Source of the DNA: Myotis daubentonii | Lineage: Eukaryota > Chordata > Mammalia > Chiroptera > Vespertilionidae | Direction: 5' to 3' | NCBI RefSeq assembly: GCF_963259705.1 | Contig: NC_081851.1 | Span: 60,348,855-60,412,854 of the forward strand | DNA length: 64,000 nucleotides | Part shown: positions 11,301-22,635 of the stretch, piece after piece | Position numbering within the stretch: the stretch's first letter is position 1 | Layout of the letters: each line of letters starts with the position of its first letter | The notes under the pieces: model-generated | Seen by the model: only the letters and a program-made list of their open reading frames with translations | Database searches by the model: none | Told to the model about the DNA's origin: nothing | Made by a program: the position numbers and the translations under genes

Positions 11301-11854
11301 GATTCTCAAGTCACTGCCAAGTCTAGCATAAGTCAGCCTGTAGGTTGGCCTAAAAAGAGCCAAAGGACCTCAGTTGTGGATTGTTATCCTCACAGATAGG
11401 CTGTCAGGTTCTGAAGGCAGGACACCCGGCACCTTCCGTGGCTGAAGAAGGAGTCATCAAACTGTTCCAAGCTGCTTAAACTCAATTTAATCCCTGAGTG
11501 AACAGAAAGAAACAAATAGCAGCCGCTATAGCTCATGTAGTTGAAATAAATGTATATTGCACTCGAGTCGGTAGTTTTCTACCCAAATATGCATTGGTGT
11601 TACTATGCTGCACATATCCTTTTTGTCTTTAGACTTGATTTAATCATGACGCTATTAGGTCTCGAGGGTGCTGCTAATCCAACAGCATAGGTTTGGAATT
11701 AAATGTTAAGAGAACACTGGATTGAAACTATTTCTTTTTCCTTCATCTGCGTTTGAATTTCCGTTATCCTCAGGAACGATGAATGGCAGTTGTCATGGAA
11801 GACAACGTGTGGGGGTAGGCTGGCTGGGCAAGGGATGGGGCAGGGTTAAGCAGT
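11301..11854. other. no recognisable feature
   Basis: About 550 bp unique-looking sequence. Confidence 0.4.
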
Positions 11855-11970
11855 CTGTCAGCTCTGCCGACTGCACTAACTTGGTGATCTCAGACAAGTC
11901 ATTGCCTCTCTTTATGTCTGCCCAGCCATCTATTAGAAAAATAAATGCATAGATGTAGTGAGAATTGGGA
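11855..11970 (+). mobile_element. MIR SINE core
   Basis: 'ctgcactaacttggtgatct', then CAGACAAGTCATTGCCTCTC and TAGAAAAATAAATGCATAGA follow sense MIR order. Confidence 0.55.
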
Positions 11971-12682
11971 GTTCACATCTGCAAAATATCCTAAAAATCT
12001 CCGTAGGGTTACTAAACAGGAATTCATTATACATGCAAATCTCTGCACATGTTCACCCCACATCAAGAAGGTATCATAAAGCACAGATTTTCTAAGTTTC
12101 ATTTTCACATGCCTTCCCAAGCCACAGCAGAAGAACCACGCAATGTCAGGGGCCCACGGCCAGCCATTCTCAGGCCAAATGCAGCCTCGGGGTCCTTTTG
12201 GCTCCAAGAGATTAGTCATGTCCTCCTTGCAGTGTGTTTTCCCTGTGAGCTCAGCCAGGGATCTAGGAGTGGACTCCCAAGACCGGCCCTCAGACATGCC
12301 TTTTCTAAATGTATCACACAGACCATCCAACAAAATGGTAATTGTATCAAACAACCTAGAGTAAGCTCATACTTTTAGCTTTCTGGGGATTTTAGAGTGA
12401 AATTCAAAATTATCTCCCTGGCAAAGGAAGGGAAGCTCCCTTAAAATGATGAAATGAATCCTTGACATGGCAATAAAAGGTGAAAGGTAGATATGTATCA
12501 GATCCTAAAAGGTTTGCCAACATCTTCAAAGTTCAGTGGTTTCAACTCCTTCCAAGTTTTTCAGGCTTTCTTTAAAGAAGAGCAATGTGAAGAACCTTTT
12601 CCTGGGAAGTCGGGTATTTCCCTGTTCAACAGCAAGCCTTCCTGGGAGATAATAAAATCTCCCTTCTCACATGCTCCACATA
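11971..12682. other. no recognisable feature
   Basis: Two overlapping open frames of 109 codons (plus, 12049-12378) and 151 codons (minus, 11899-12354) cover the same DNA. Neither shows a recognisable domain and both look like chance. Confidence 0.4.
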
Positions 12683-12870
12683 TCTATAGTAATAAAAGCA
12701 TAATATGCTAATTAGACTGGACATCCTTCCGGAGTCCTTCCAGGCGATCTTCCGGACGAAGCTGGGGCTGCAAGGAAAGCCCGGGTTCTGGGTGTCAGAG
12801 GGAAGCCAGCGCCGGCAGCCGGGGGAAGGAAGGCCTACTCTTGCATGAATTTCTTGCAAGGGGCCTCTAG
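12683..12870 (+). mobile_element. short non-autonomous Helitron (HeliBat-type)
   Basis: Starts TCTATAGTAATAAAAGCATA preceded by A12682 and ends GGGCCTCTAG followed by T12871, so it sits between A and T with no target duplication. A short hairpin TTGCA..TGCAA near 12841-12859 precedes the CTAG end. It is 188 bp long with a GC-rich centre, and no coding capacity is present. Confidence 0.92.
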
Positions 12871-12871
12871 T

Positions 12872-13955
12872 GAAAAAATAAAGAGAAGAGTGAGGGGAAA
12901 AAAAGATAGTAAAGTAAAAAAGGACTAAATGTCCAGGAAGCAGAAGAGAAATTTCAGGAACCAGAGGTAAGCTTTTAGCAACTTTTTGACTCTGTAGGGA
13001 AGTCTAGAAATTGTGATAATACCGGAACACTGAGACAACCTCCTGGAAGAGTCCATTAGCCCTTTAATCATGAACAAAAAGGGACAAAGGATCAAGATAC
13101 CCAGATGAGATACGCATGCCGCCCTAAGAGTTAGGGAACTGTTGCCAAATCTCTGTGGAGGAATTTGTCTTGTCCTTGTGTGATGAACAAGACCTGAACA
13201 TACAATGTGCAATGAATTAACTAGGTGAATGAACACTGTGTCTATCAACTGAGACCATGGAGTTATCTTCAAATAACCCATCCATGCTTTTAAACCTTGA
13301 TTCCAGAATCCTAACCAGGTACTATTTACAGCAACAAAAACAATCCGGCAGATCCTAAATGCCATGTTGACATCCACACTATGTCACAGACGGTGGACAG
13401 ATCAGCTGAAATAGAAAATACTTGCACACTCACTATCACAAGGAGAAAACGTGTACACACCACATAGAAATAATATCCAATCTTCACGCTCCCCAACTGG
13501 TCTCTAAAACCATTACTGTGACTCAGTCCACTGACCAAATTTTCCCTACAAATAACACTCCTATTTCCCTCAGTTTGCACCAATCTGGCTGAAGTAATTT
13601 ATATTGTTATAAATGTTTGATAGCCTTAATCTTTCCAGAAGAATTTGCATTTTAAAAATAGAAGACCTACTAACATCAATTGATCTTCAACCTAAAGGGT
13701 CTAGTAAAGTGTAGTTTTTGTTTTTTGTTTTGTTTTTTAGTTTGTGGAGAGATCATCTGACTGGTACAGCCTGGCTCCTAGCATGGCCAGGGACTTAGAG
13801 GTGACATAGTTCACACATCAATGCTAGGGTCCTACCTAGGGGTGGGAGTTGTGTTGGTGAGGATCTTACAGGCTGCATGGACATCCTAAAAGCTGACTCC
13901 TACAAGAGGTCTCCCCACAGACCTTTTAAATTGGTATTTTCCCAACTTCCCTGGT
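12872..13955. other. 1.1 kb without recognised repeat; long minus-strand frame
   Basis: A minus-strand open frame of 150 codons (12925-13377) overlaps an 85-codon frame (13326-13583). The translation is hydrophobic-rich, but I can place no domain. It could be a relic of an old element; not assigned. Confidence 0.35.
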
Positions 13956-14092
13956 GTAGAATCATCAGACCCTCTCCTGAAGAGTCTAAATTAGTGGGTC
14001 TTGGATGAAGTGGAGCCTGGGAATGTCTATTTTTAGTAAATGCATCAGATGGTCTTTATCATAAGAGGAGCTTGGGAAACCCCACTGAATCA
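13956..14092. mobile_element. MER5A-like hAT-Charlie relic
   Basis: 'gtagaatcatcagaccctctcctga', then AAGTGGAGCCTGGGAATGTC and AGAGGAGCTTGGGAAACCC recall the centre and right part of MER5A (normally '...gaatcacctgg...', '...gggcctgagaatttgc...'). Confidence 0.6.
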
Positions 14093-14641
14093 AATCACAG
14101 AGGCTACTGCCTACACAGAAGGACATCTGCGCTGTGCAGCCAGGCTGTACCATCGTGCATTCCTCAAAATGCTTTTGCCTGTGATTCTCTGTGAGCCTAA
14201 ACTCTCCTCAATCTGATATCTGGGGAGTCTTCTATCCGGAATCATTTAAAAATCTCAGGAAATAATTGTGAGGAGACTCAAAATTACCCACACTTCAACT
14301 TTAATAGCAGATAGGGGTCCATCCTTTCAATGCTAAATGTAAAGCAAGGATTAAAAAGAAGCAGTCAACTTCCCATGCAGATTTCTCCCCCTTTCCCTGA
14401 GACCAGGGTGGTAAGAAAAACTCTCTTCCTTTAAGAACTTCAACTGCCTTGGGAGTGGATAAACTTGACACCTCTCACATTCTCTCCTCGCCCCAACCCC
14501 ACCAATCCAACATACATAGGTGTCCAGGCATTTTATCACATCACTTGGAAGATCAGTTCCCCACTTCTAGAATATCCCTATAAAGGTTTGATGGGACAGT
14601 GATGTATACCAAACTAAAGGCTTATTCTTATGTGTTGTTTT
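14093..14641. other. no recognisable feature
   Basis: About 550 bp unique-looking sequence. Confidence 0.4.
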
Positions 14642-14654
14642 AAGACTCAAATAA

Positions 14655-14897
14655 CACAGAAGCATGGAACAGATTGATGAATCTCAGAGGGAAGGTAGGG
14701 ATGGATGAGTGGGTGGGAAGAAATTAACCAAAACAATTGTATTCATATACTAGTATGCATAACCCATGGACATAGACAATAGTGTGGCAAAGGTCTGGGG
14801 AAGGGGAAGGGGAAGGGGGCAGGCTATAAGGAGTCAATGGGGGGGGGGCATATGTACTAGTAATACTTCCAACAATAAAGATTTTAAAAACAGACAA
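14655..14897 (+). mobile_element. L1 3' end, 5'-truncated insertion
   Basis: A 243-bp copy with the G-rich 3' UTR blocks, GGGGCATATGTACTAGTAATAC and CAATAAAGATTTTAAAAA tail. It is flanked by a perfect 13-bp duplication AAGACTCAAATAA (14642-14654 and 14898-14910), proof of target-primed insertion and extreme 5' truncation. Confidence 0.9.
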
Positions 14898-14959
14898 AAG
14901 ACTCAAATAATACTATCCTAAGGGAGAGGGTAATGGGGGTTTATCTTTATGTGGGGGTA

Positions 14960-15624
14960 ATCAAATAAAGTAAGTCACAAGTTGCAACTAAAGTAAGGAT
15001 CAAGTAGACAACTAATGACAACTGCTGAAATATTTTTCCTGTGTAAAGTACAGTTGAGTTTTTAAAAAGAAGTATGTTGCCCAAGAAGAGATACAAAAGG
15101 CCAATGAACATGAAAAATTGTTCTCCCTCAGTAAAAGAATAGAAATTAAAAGGACAGTAAGCTTGGGTTTTGCCTATCAAATTGACAAAGATAAAAAAGA
15201 ATAACTCCCAGTTCTGGGGCGGGTGTGGGAAGACAAGCACTCTACACTGCTGGTAGGAGTATGAACAGGTACAGCTTTTCCAGAAGGAATGCATTTCTAA
15301 AGCTTTAAAATGTTCAAACTTCTTAACCTAACAATTTTGCTTTTTAAGAATCTATCCCAAAAAAATGATTAAGACTGGGCACACAGATTTATGACAAGGC
15401 TGTTTATAACAACATTGACCATATTGTCTAATACCCGGAGGAAAGAATAACCAGCAATAATAAATGGTTGAGCAAACAGGCAGATGCATACAATGGGTAC
15501 TACACTGATGAGGTACAGTAGTGTTAATAGACAGCGAAGTATATTGGCAAAATATTAAGTGGGGGGGAAATAGTTACAGGAGGGATGATCTCATTTTTAT
15601 ATTAAAAATTATAGTAGACACATT
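14960..15624 (+). mobile_element. old L1 (L1M-type) ORF2 3' end and 3' UTR
   Basis: Ordered motifs of the L1 3' half: CACTGCTGGTAGGAGTATGAAC, 'cctaacaattttgctttttaagaatctatcc', CAAGGCTGTTTATAACAACATTG, ATAAATGGTTGAGCA and GATGATCTCATTTTTATA. Many stops; not coding. Confidence 0.85.
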
Positions 15625-15894
15625 TGGACATTGCCTAGTACACAATCCATTATTTGGAATTACCCCACCCATAATCACTACCAAAAAGGGGGACTTCCTG
15701 GCTGTATTAATTACAACTGGATTTTGGCTGACTGATGTGAGGAACCAGTTAATAGCCTGTATTTCTCAGGAAATTCCAGGCCTTCTAGAGAAGATAAAAC
15801 TCATGGTGGTAAGACCCACAGAACATATCTACTCACCTTGTAAATGGCTCAACACCTCAGTATGAAAGGCTAAATAATGTCCTGTCACATAAGG

Positions 15895-16080
15895 CCAACA
15901 AATGGCAGCCTAGATGTGAATCCTAGTTTAACTACTTAGTGTTTGTGGATTTGGACAAATTGCTTAATGGTTTTGTATCTCAGTTTCCATATCTGTAAAA
16001 TGGGATTAATTTTTATTCTGCCTCGACGGGACTATTAAATGAGATGTTAATGTAAAGTACCTGCAGGGGTGCGAACATCC
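15895..16080 (+). mobile_element. MIR SINE
   Basis: GTGAATCCTAGTTTAACTAC, then TTTGGACAAATTGCTTAATGG, then ATCTCAGTTTCCATATCTGTAAAATGGG and TTAAATGAGATG: the classic sense MIR order. Confidence 0.9.
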
Positions 16081-16229
16081 AGACTGAGGGCCTTATACTA
16101 GTACAACCCGCAGGCCCCACGATCCCCACCCGTGCCTAGAACATAAAACACATATGGAAGAAATTGTTGTGGTGCCCAGAGGTCTTGTTCAGGGAAAAGG
16201 TGTTCCTCCCTTTCCAAGAGATTGTCACT

Positions 16230-16362
16230 CCCCTACGCCAGTGCTTCAGACGTCACTGTGCCCATGAATCTCCTGGAGATATCGCTAAAGTGCAATTCCT
16301 TTCAGTAGGTTTGGGGTGGAACCTGAGAACTTGTATTTCTAATTAGTCCCAGGTAGACCAAT
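16230..16362. mobile_element. MER5A-like hAT-Charlie relic
   Basis: CAGTGCTTCAGACGTCACTGTG at the left, 'catgaatctcctggagatat' and 'ttcagtaggtttggggtgg' in the centre and CCAATGCCACTGG at the right match MER5A order. Confidence 0.75.
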
Positions 16363-16374
16363 GCCACTGGTGTG

Positions 16375-17705
16375 AGTTAACTTTCTCCTCAGAGGATATC
16401 TAACACATACAAGCAAAAGAACCCTCACTGAACTGAAAAACTTTAAGAGAGGGGCCTTTTGGTTACGTGGATGTGGGGTTAAACTGCCATGTTTTTAGTT
16501 TTAGCTCCCGGAGCAACTACTAGTATTTCTAGAAGATACGAGTAGTTCACTTTTTGGCTTTGGGAAGGACAGGACATAATTTAATCTTTCTTTGATGATT
16601 TGTGAGGCACTTCAAACCCTCGCGGTGCCTCAGGTCATTTTTTAGAACATTCGTTTCGTTGCCCAGTTCCATAGACACAGGAGTTACAGGATAAGAAACT
16701 GCACTGAATTTGCTCAGAACTCTGCTCTGGGTCTTACGTGTTTCTATTAACTTTAGAATGTGTGTCTTTTCTTGCCTTAAAGTGACATGAAGGATGCTAT
16801 TCTGGTTAGTGCAAGGGCCCAATTATGCTCTGGATAGTTAAATTACTTACAATTCTATATGATAATACCATTCCAGGCATGTAGCCGGGGATGCCTTCAG
16901 ACCAGACACCCCGACCTTCGATAAAGAGGGCGAAAGGCAATGCCCAGACCTTGAGGACCTCCTGAGCCACTTTATCTCATCACGTATGCAAATGTTCCTT
17001 TCTCCTCAATCCCTTCTTAACCAAGATGAGGGCAGCTTCAAAACAAGCAAACTCAAGACTGCTGCTCCTGGACACTCACGAAAGCTGAACTTTCCTTTAG
17101 CTTGTGTTGCTTTTACACAGGGTTTCTTTCCATGGAGTGGTTGTTCCTCAGGCTGTTTCAAACTCACAAGACCTATCAGAACCCACGTGAACCATGTCTA
17201 GCCTTGCCAAGCTGTTTTTCTCAATTTGGTTCTGTGTTTCCTTCTTCCTCTCCTTTCTCCTACACTTGGCCTTCCTTCCCTCTCGCTCCTCCCTCCCAGG
17301 CGTTCTTACGTAGGCATAATAACCCGGTTGGTTACGCCCAACAGAGGGCCACAGTCTCCCTCGGATCCTCACTGTTTGTTTCCAATCCTTGCCCTCTGAG
17401 GTTTCTTATAGGAAAACTTGGTCTCCTTTTGAGATATTTAAGCCAGGCACCATTTCTCCCAGATGTTTCTCTGGTTCTGAATCTTTCTGAATGTCTGCAG
17501 GTCTCAGCACACACGCATACTTACCAAAGGCTGCTGGCAAGTGTTCCCTTGGGGGCATGAGATATATCAAGTCTGACCCTCCCTTCCATTTTGGCCATCA
17601 ATAGACATGGGTGTCCGTGTCTGCTTGCACAACCCTGTGGCACCCCCATATCAATCCACAGTAGACAGAAACCTAACTCCAGAAGCTCGGAAGAATGGTA
17701 CAGAT
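16375..17705. other. 1.3 kb without recognisable feature
   Basis: Pyrimidine-rich at about 17210-17300. A 152-codon plus-strand frame (17102-17560) overlaps frames on the opposite strand and has no recognisable domain. Confidence 0.4.
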
Positions 17706-18024
17706 CAGTCCTGTCCAATAGAAACATAATGTGAGCCACATCAACAATTTTAAGTTTTCTGGTAACCACACTTTTTTTTAAATAAAAAGGAACAGGTAAA
17801 ATTAATTTTAATATACTTTAACCCAATATATTTAAAATATTATTGTTTCAACAAGTATTCAATTTAAACAATCATCGGTGAGTTATTTTACATTCTCCTT
17901 TGCATACCAAGTCTTTGCAATCCAGTGTGTATGATAACTTACCACACATCTCAATTTGAACAAGCCACACTTTAAGGGCTCAACAGCCACATATGGCTAC
18001 TGACTCCCACACTGGAAAGAGCAG
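17706..18024. mobile_element. old non-autonomous hAT-Charlie element
   Basis: Left end CAGTCCTGTCCAATAGAAAC, body with AAATTAATTTTAATATACTTTAACCCAATATAT, and right end CACACTGGAAAGAGCAG match a mammal-wide MER element whose ends read CAGTGCTGTCCAATA...TATTGGACAGCGCAG. Flanks GTACAGAT and ATATAGAT fit a decayed 8-bp duplication. Family name not certain. Confidence 0.8.
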
Positions 18025-18110
18025 AATATAGATCTTTATTGTGAATTTCTTATTTAAAGTAGAAGGGCAAGAAGTTTTATACAGCAAATTGTAAAGGCAT
18101 AAAGTCTTTA

Positions 18111-18121
18111 AAAATAAGAAA
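18111..18121 (-). mobile_element. detached tail of the Ves SINE at 19370-19609
   Basis: AAAAATAAGAAA-type tail sequence next to the TSD-like TAAAGTCTTT at 18100-18109. The matching TAAGGTCTTT lies at 19611-19620 beyond the SINE head, so the three Helitrons in between interrupt one SINE. Confidence 0.6.
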
Positions 18122-18550
18122 AAAGAGGCCTGGTGCATGAATTTGTACATGGGTGGGGTCCCTTAGCCAGGCCGGCGATTGGGGCCGATGTGGGTGCCAG
18201 CTGGACAGGGGAGGAACCGCGGGAGGTTCGCCCCAGAGCCAGCTAACCCACAGTCGATTCCACAAGGAATCAGGCTCCCTCCTCCCTTCTGTCTGGGTCT
18301 GGGGTGCAGGTAAGTTAGATTCAAGGCTGTCAGGGCTCCAGTAGCAAGCTAACCAATGGCCTTCCCATGAGGAATTGGGCTCCCTCCTCCCTCCTGTCTG
18401 GGTCCGGGGTGTGGGAGAACCAGATTCGGGGCTGTCAGGGCCCCAGCAGCAAGGTCTGGGTCAGTGTGCATCATAGCTACCAACTGGTTGCCCGGTTGTT
18501 TCAGTCATTCGGTCATAACGGTTGCTTAGGCTTTTACATATATATATATA
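18122..18550 (-). mobile_element. Helitron copy 1 of a stack of three
   Basis: On the plus strand it opens GAGGCCTGGTGCATGAATTTGTACATG (the CTAG end is eroded) and closes GGTTGCTTAGGCTTTTACATATATATATATA. It contains two diverged direct repeats of about 100 bp (near 18254-18350 and 18361-18451), each with GGCTCCCTCCTCC and a GGCTGTCAGGGC end. No coding capacity. Confidence 0.85.
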
Positions 18551-18953
18551 CTAGAGGCCCAGTGCATGAAATTCTGCACTGGGGGGGAGGGGTTGTCCCT
18601 CAGCCCAGTCTGCACCCTCTCCAATCTGGGACCCCTCAGGGGATGTCCATGTGGGATCAGGCCTAAACTGGCAGTTGGACATCCCTCTCACAATCTGGCA
18701 CAGCTGGCTTCCAACTGCTCGCCTGCCTGCCTGCCTGATTGCCCCTAATCGCTTCTGCTTGTCAGCCTGATCACCCCCTAACCACTCCCCTGCCAGCCTG
18801 ATCGATGCCTAACTGCTCCCCTGCCAGCTGATTGTCCCCAACTGCCCTCCCCTGCCGGCCATCTTGTGGTGGCCATCTTGTGACCACATGGGGTGACCAT
18901 CTTGTGTAAGCGTGTGATGGTCAATTTGCATATTACCTCTTTATTATATAGGA
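18551..18953 (-). mobile_element. Helitron copy 2 of the stack
   Basis: Plus-strand ends are CTAGAGGCCCAGTGCATGAA and CCTCTTTATTATATAGGA, i.e. a minus-strand Helitron starting TCCTATATAATAAAG and ending in a hairpin plus CTAG. It is 403 bp long, with A before and T after. It includes about four 31-bp units of 'cctgat..ccctaac..ctcccctgccag' (about 18736-18863). Confidence 0.95.
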
Positions 18954-18955
18954 TA

Positions 18956-19369
18956 CTAGAGGCCTGGTGCACGAATTTATGCACCAGTGGGGTCCCTCGG
19001 ACTGGCCTGTAGGATCAGCCGAAACTGGCTCTCTGACATCCCCTGAGGAGTCCCAGATTGCAAGAGAGTGCAGGCCAGGCCAAGGGGCCTCACCAGTGCA
19101 TAATTGGGGCCGGGGAGGGACATGGGAGGTTGTCCAGCCAGGGAGGGGCCGCGGGAGGGCTCCAGGGCATGTCCAGCCTGTGTCGCTCAGTCCCGATTGG
19201 CCAGACCCCAGCAGCAAGCTAACCTACCAGTTGGAGCATCTGTCCCCTGATGGTCAGTGCACATCATAGCAAGTGGTTGAGCGGCCTTAGCATATCATTA
19301 GGATATTATGCTTTGATTGGTTGAACAGACGACCTGACATTTAGCATATTAGGTTTTTATTATATATGA
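18956..19369 (-). mobile_element. Helitron copy 3 of the stack
   Basis: Only the dinucleotide TA (18954-18955) separates it from copy 2. Plus-strand left end CTAGAGGCCTGGTGCACGAA with hairpin GGTGCACGAATTTATGCACC; right end TTTTTATTATATATGA followed by T19370. It is 414 bp and belongs to a different subfamily from copy 2 (no 31-bp units). Confidence 0.93.
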
Positions 19370-19609
19370 TAGATTATTGATTTCAGAGAGGAAGGGAGAG
19401 GGGGAGAGAGATAGAAACATCAATGATGAGAGAGAATCATTGATTGGCTTCCTCCTGCAGGCCCCACACTGGGTACTGAGCCTGCAATCCAGGCATGTGC
19501 CCTGACCGGGAATCAAACCTGGAATCCTCCCACAGTCCCTCCCCAGCCTTGATTGTGACCTCCTGGTTCAAAGGTCAATGCTCAACCACTGAGCCAGGCC
19601 AGCTGGGCC
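19370..19609 (-). mobile_element. Ves-type SINE, inverted, split by three Helitrons
   Basis: Body and head of a minus-strand SINE (TTGATTTCAGAGAGGAAGGG ... GCCAGCTGGGCC). It carries an extra segment of about 35 bp near 19515-19550 within the tRNA-like region. Its tail lies 1.25 kb upstream, across the Helitron stack. Confidence 0.88.
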
Positions 19610-19620
19610 TTAAGGTCTTT

Positions 19621-21868
19621 TTTAAACAGCTCTCTGCACCCAAGGCAATTGTTAAGAATCTCTTATCCCACTTACCTTCAGTCCCTTTACTCTCTGTCTC
19701 ACTTTCTCTTTATCCTCCTCCCTCTCATCTTGCCATTTCTACCCCAGGCCCCTGACACTGAAAACCCTTTCTGAATGCCTTTCCCCCGCCAATAATATGT
19801 TATCCTAGAATTGTAATGAATAAAATTATCTATCTTATTTGCTTCTTCTTAAGGGTTCACAGTTCTGCTGGTACCAGTCAGTCCACCAGTTCCCCCCACC
19901 CTCTGGTTTCCTGGGACCACGCCTGGGTGAGCACCAGTGATCCCCAGCTGGAAACAGATGAGCCACTCTTCAGATTCATGGGGACTTCACCAAGGCAACC
20001 GAATCTGCCTGCGGGGAAAATGCTCCTGCTAACCAGCCCACTTTCCAAAGCCGGGCTCAGGACCACTGCCAGCACTGCAGCTCTAACAGGAGAGTTAATG
20101 GGAAGAGAAAAGATAATGCTCCATGGCAAACACGGGTCCCTCCCTATCATGCCTGAGAGTCTTGGGTGAGAGAGGGTAGGAGACCACAGATGCAAAGCAA
20201 CACTCCATGGACCCCCGTTTTATTCTCTTCAGCTGTAGGGGACTACCTAATCAATCATGATTTGTTTGTACAGCTTTTCTGTCAACATCAATTATATCTA
20301 CTCTCGCTTCTCTAAGACTCAAATGTGCTGTCCCCCAAAGACAAGGCAGGGTGAATTACATCTTCCCGTGTTGGGAATGGATGTGCTCATGTCCAGCCCT
20401 ATCCTCCCTAAGATTCCTTATAAACTCTTAGTTTTGAATCAATTAGTTGGGATGAGATAGCAAACTTTGCTCATAGGATAGATTCTCTATCTATGGACAA
20501 TAGACATACATAATAACATCTAAATAAGCAGCCTTGAACTTCTTAAAACACTGCTGAATCTAATTGAATGAACTTTCCATACTCCAAAGGCCAGTAGGGA
20601 AATGGCTGAGCATGGGGCAGTCATGGAGAAATCATCCACTCGCATTGTGAAGACTGGTCCCACTGCACTCTAACTGCAAAAGCTCTTGTAGAAGAGGGGA
20701 ACATTCCAGGTGAAGGCTATTAGTGTATTCAAAGATTTCTTGAGACATTTTCCCCACCTCCTCTCTGTTCCATTTAACTATTGACTCCCTGCTGGCTGTA
20801 TGCTTCTGGAATAGGCGCTCTCTATACCAATTATGGCAGTTAAGCATGAAGCAAGTAGTCCACTCTCATTTATAGCCGCAGTGTTTTAAGTTGAAACAAC
20901 TACTTTCAAAATAGGCATGTGTAAGTATTAAGCAAATTATACCCAAACCACAAACCACTTCTCTTGGAAACCATCTAAAATTGTTTCCCACCTTACTGCA
21001 GGTGAAAATCCTGATGGTAAGAATTATTCCAAGAACGTAGGACTATATGTTCATTTATGTAAGAAGCCAAGTTTAATGATCATAAAAATATAAGGAGTTA
21101 AATATATTTTAAAGAAATAAGAACAACTTATTTATTTGAGTTCCTTAAATGATAGACAATCTTTTATATGCCTTTGTGTCCCTTGCATTTGTTTATGGTG
21201 GGTGTTATTAATAAATATTTTTTAAGTGGCAAATTTCCTGAATATAAAAAGAAGCATTAGAATTGGAAAAGGATCTTGACTAACCTTCAACTAAAGGGGA
21301 TAGGATTGGAAACAATCAATCACAGTCTATGAAGTTAATATGAATAATACAGAATGAGAGAATTATTTATGTGGATGTATTTTCTAAGAGCTTGAGAAAA
21401 AAATGGGAAATGAGCCAATAGAACTACCAGAACATATCTCTGCAAAGTGATAATAAAATTAACTTCTTTGGGAGTGATTTATCAGGTTACATATGGAGTT
21501 GGAATATGTGAGACTGTATGAGAATATGAAGTAACTAAACAGGTCAGCAGAATAACCCGAGGGACTATTTACTCTAACCTAAAGAAGTCAAAGAGTAGTA
21601 TATACCAAAACTCTTAGTTTAGACAAAAACAAACAACACAGCTAACTTAAACTGTTTCAAAAGAGAGAAGCCACTGGTGAATTTGTGACATGTGACTAGA
21701 TGTTTAATATGGCAACAAAGAGAAAGATCAACCAAAGAAAGAAAATTGACCGGAATAATAAAAGTGGAAATCAACTTTTTTTTTTTTTTTTTTTAGTAAC
21801 TACCTGTATCTGGTGCTATTCTAATTACTTTCTCATCTAATTTCATCTTCCCTCTTCTGCCAGGCAGG
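19621..21868. other. 2.25 kb without recognisable feature
   Basis: A 117-codon plus-strand frame (19816-20169) overlaps a 105-codon minus-strand frame; I recognise neither. A poly-T run occurs near 21776-21796. The rest is AT-rich and unique-looking. Confidence 0.4.
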
Positions 21869-21876
21869 TATAGGCC

Positions 21877-22087
21877 CATGGTCGGCAAACTGCGGCTCGT
21901 GAGCCACATGTGGCTCTTTGGCCCCTTGAGTGTGGCTCTTCCTAAGCCTTAGGAGTACCCTAATTAAGTTAATAACAATGTACCTGCCTATACAGTTTAA
22001 GTTTAAAAAATTTGGCTCTCAAAAGAAATTTCAATCGTTGTACTGTTGGTATTTGGCTCTGGTGGCTAATGAGTTTGCCGACCACTG
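21877..22087 (+). mobile_element. non-autonomous hAT element, 211 bp
   Basis: Terminal inverted repeats CATGGTCGGCAAACTG and GTTTGCCGACCACTG, with ATAGGC shared by the 8-bp flanks (21869-21876, 22088-22095). Both ends match the 396-bp element at 27646-28041, but about 185 bp of its centre is missing, so this is an internal-deletion derivative. Confidence 0.9.
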
Positions 22088-22413
22088 GATAGGCAGTGTG
22101 ACCCCATTTCACAGAGGAGGCTAGAGAATTTTACCCAACATGACCCATCCAAAATGTGGCACGACCGGGATTCAAAGATAGGACTTCGACTCTGAGGCCC
22201 ATGATCCATCTCAACATTAAACCACTCCCTTTAGGGATCCTAATGGAAACTAAGAAAGCAAGAGATTTAGGGAGCATGAGGAGAAGTGCCTTTGTCTGTG
22301 GAAAGTTCAGGGTCAGCTTCTACTAAATGCACAAGAAAAGCCTGGCTGCACATAGAAGAAAGGTGAAATGGTCCACCCCCTAAAACAAGGGACTGGGCAT
22401 TTCTCTTTTAAAA

Positions 22414-22618
22414 GCATATTTGTGTTGATTTCAGAGAAGAAGGGAGAGAGAGATAGAAACATCAATGATGGGAGAGAATTATTGATTGGCTGCCTCCTGC
22501 ACGCCACACACTGGGAACTGAGCCTGCAACCTGGGCATGTGCCCTGACTGGGAATTGAACTGTGACCTCCTGGTTCTTAGGTTGATGCTCAACCACTGAG
22601 CCATGTGGGGTGGGCCTA
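22414..22618 (-). mobile_element. Ves-type SINE, inverted
   Basis: Minus-strand copy: GTTGATTTCAGAGAAGAAGGG, ATTGATTGGCTGCCTCCTGCACGC, GCCCTGACTGGGAATTGAAC and head ending GGGTGGGCC. The flanks GCATTTCTCTTTTAAAAG and GCACTTCTTTAAAAG fit an imperfect duplication. Confidence 0.9.
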
Positions 22619-22635
22619 AGCACTTCTTTAAAAGG

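Noticed and set aside
11899..12378. Overlapping frames of 151 codons (minus) and 109 codons (plus)
   Set aside because: Mutually overlapping, no domain recognised, no splice or promoter signals supporting either.
12925..13583. 150- and 85-codon minus-strand frames with hydrophobic stretches, considered as a retroviral envelope-like relic
   Set aside because: I could not place any diagnostic motif, flanking LTR or consistent frame; evidence too weak to call.
18733..18863. CRISPR-like array of about 31-bp repeats (also 41194-41479)
   Set aside because: Units are contiguous without spacers and lie inside Helitrons with HeliBat-type ends.
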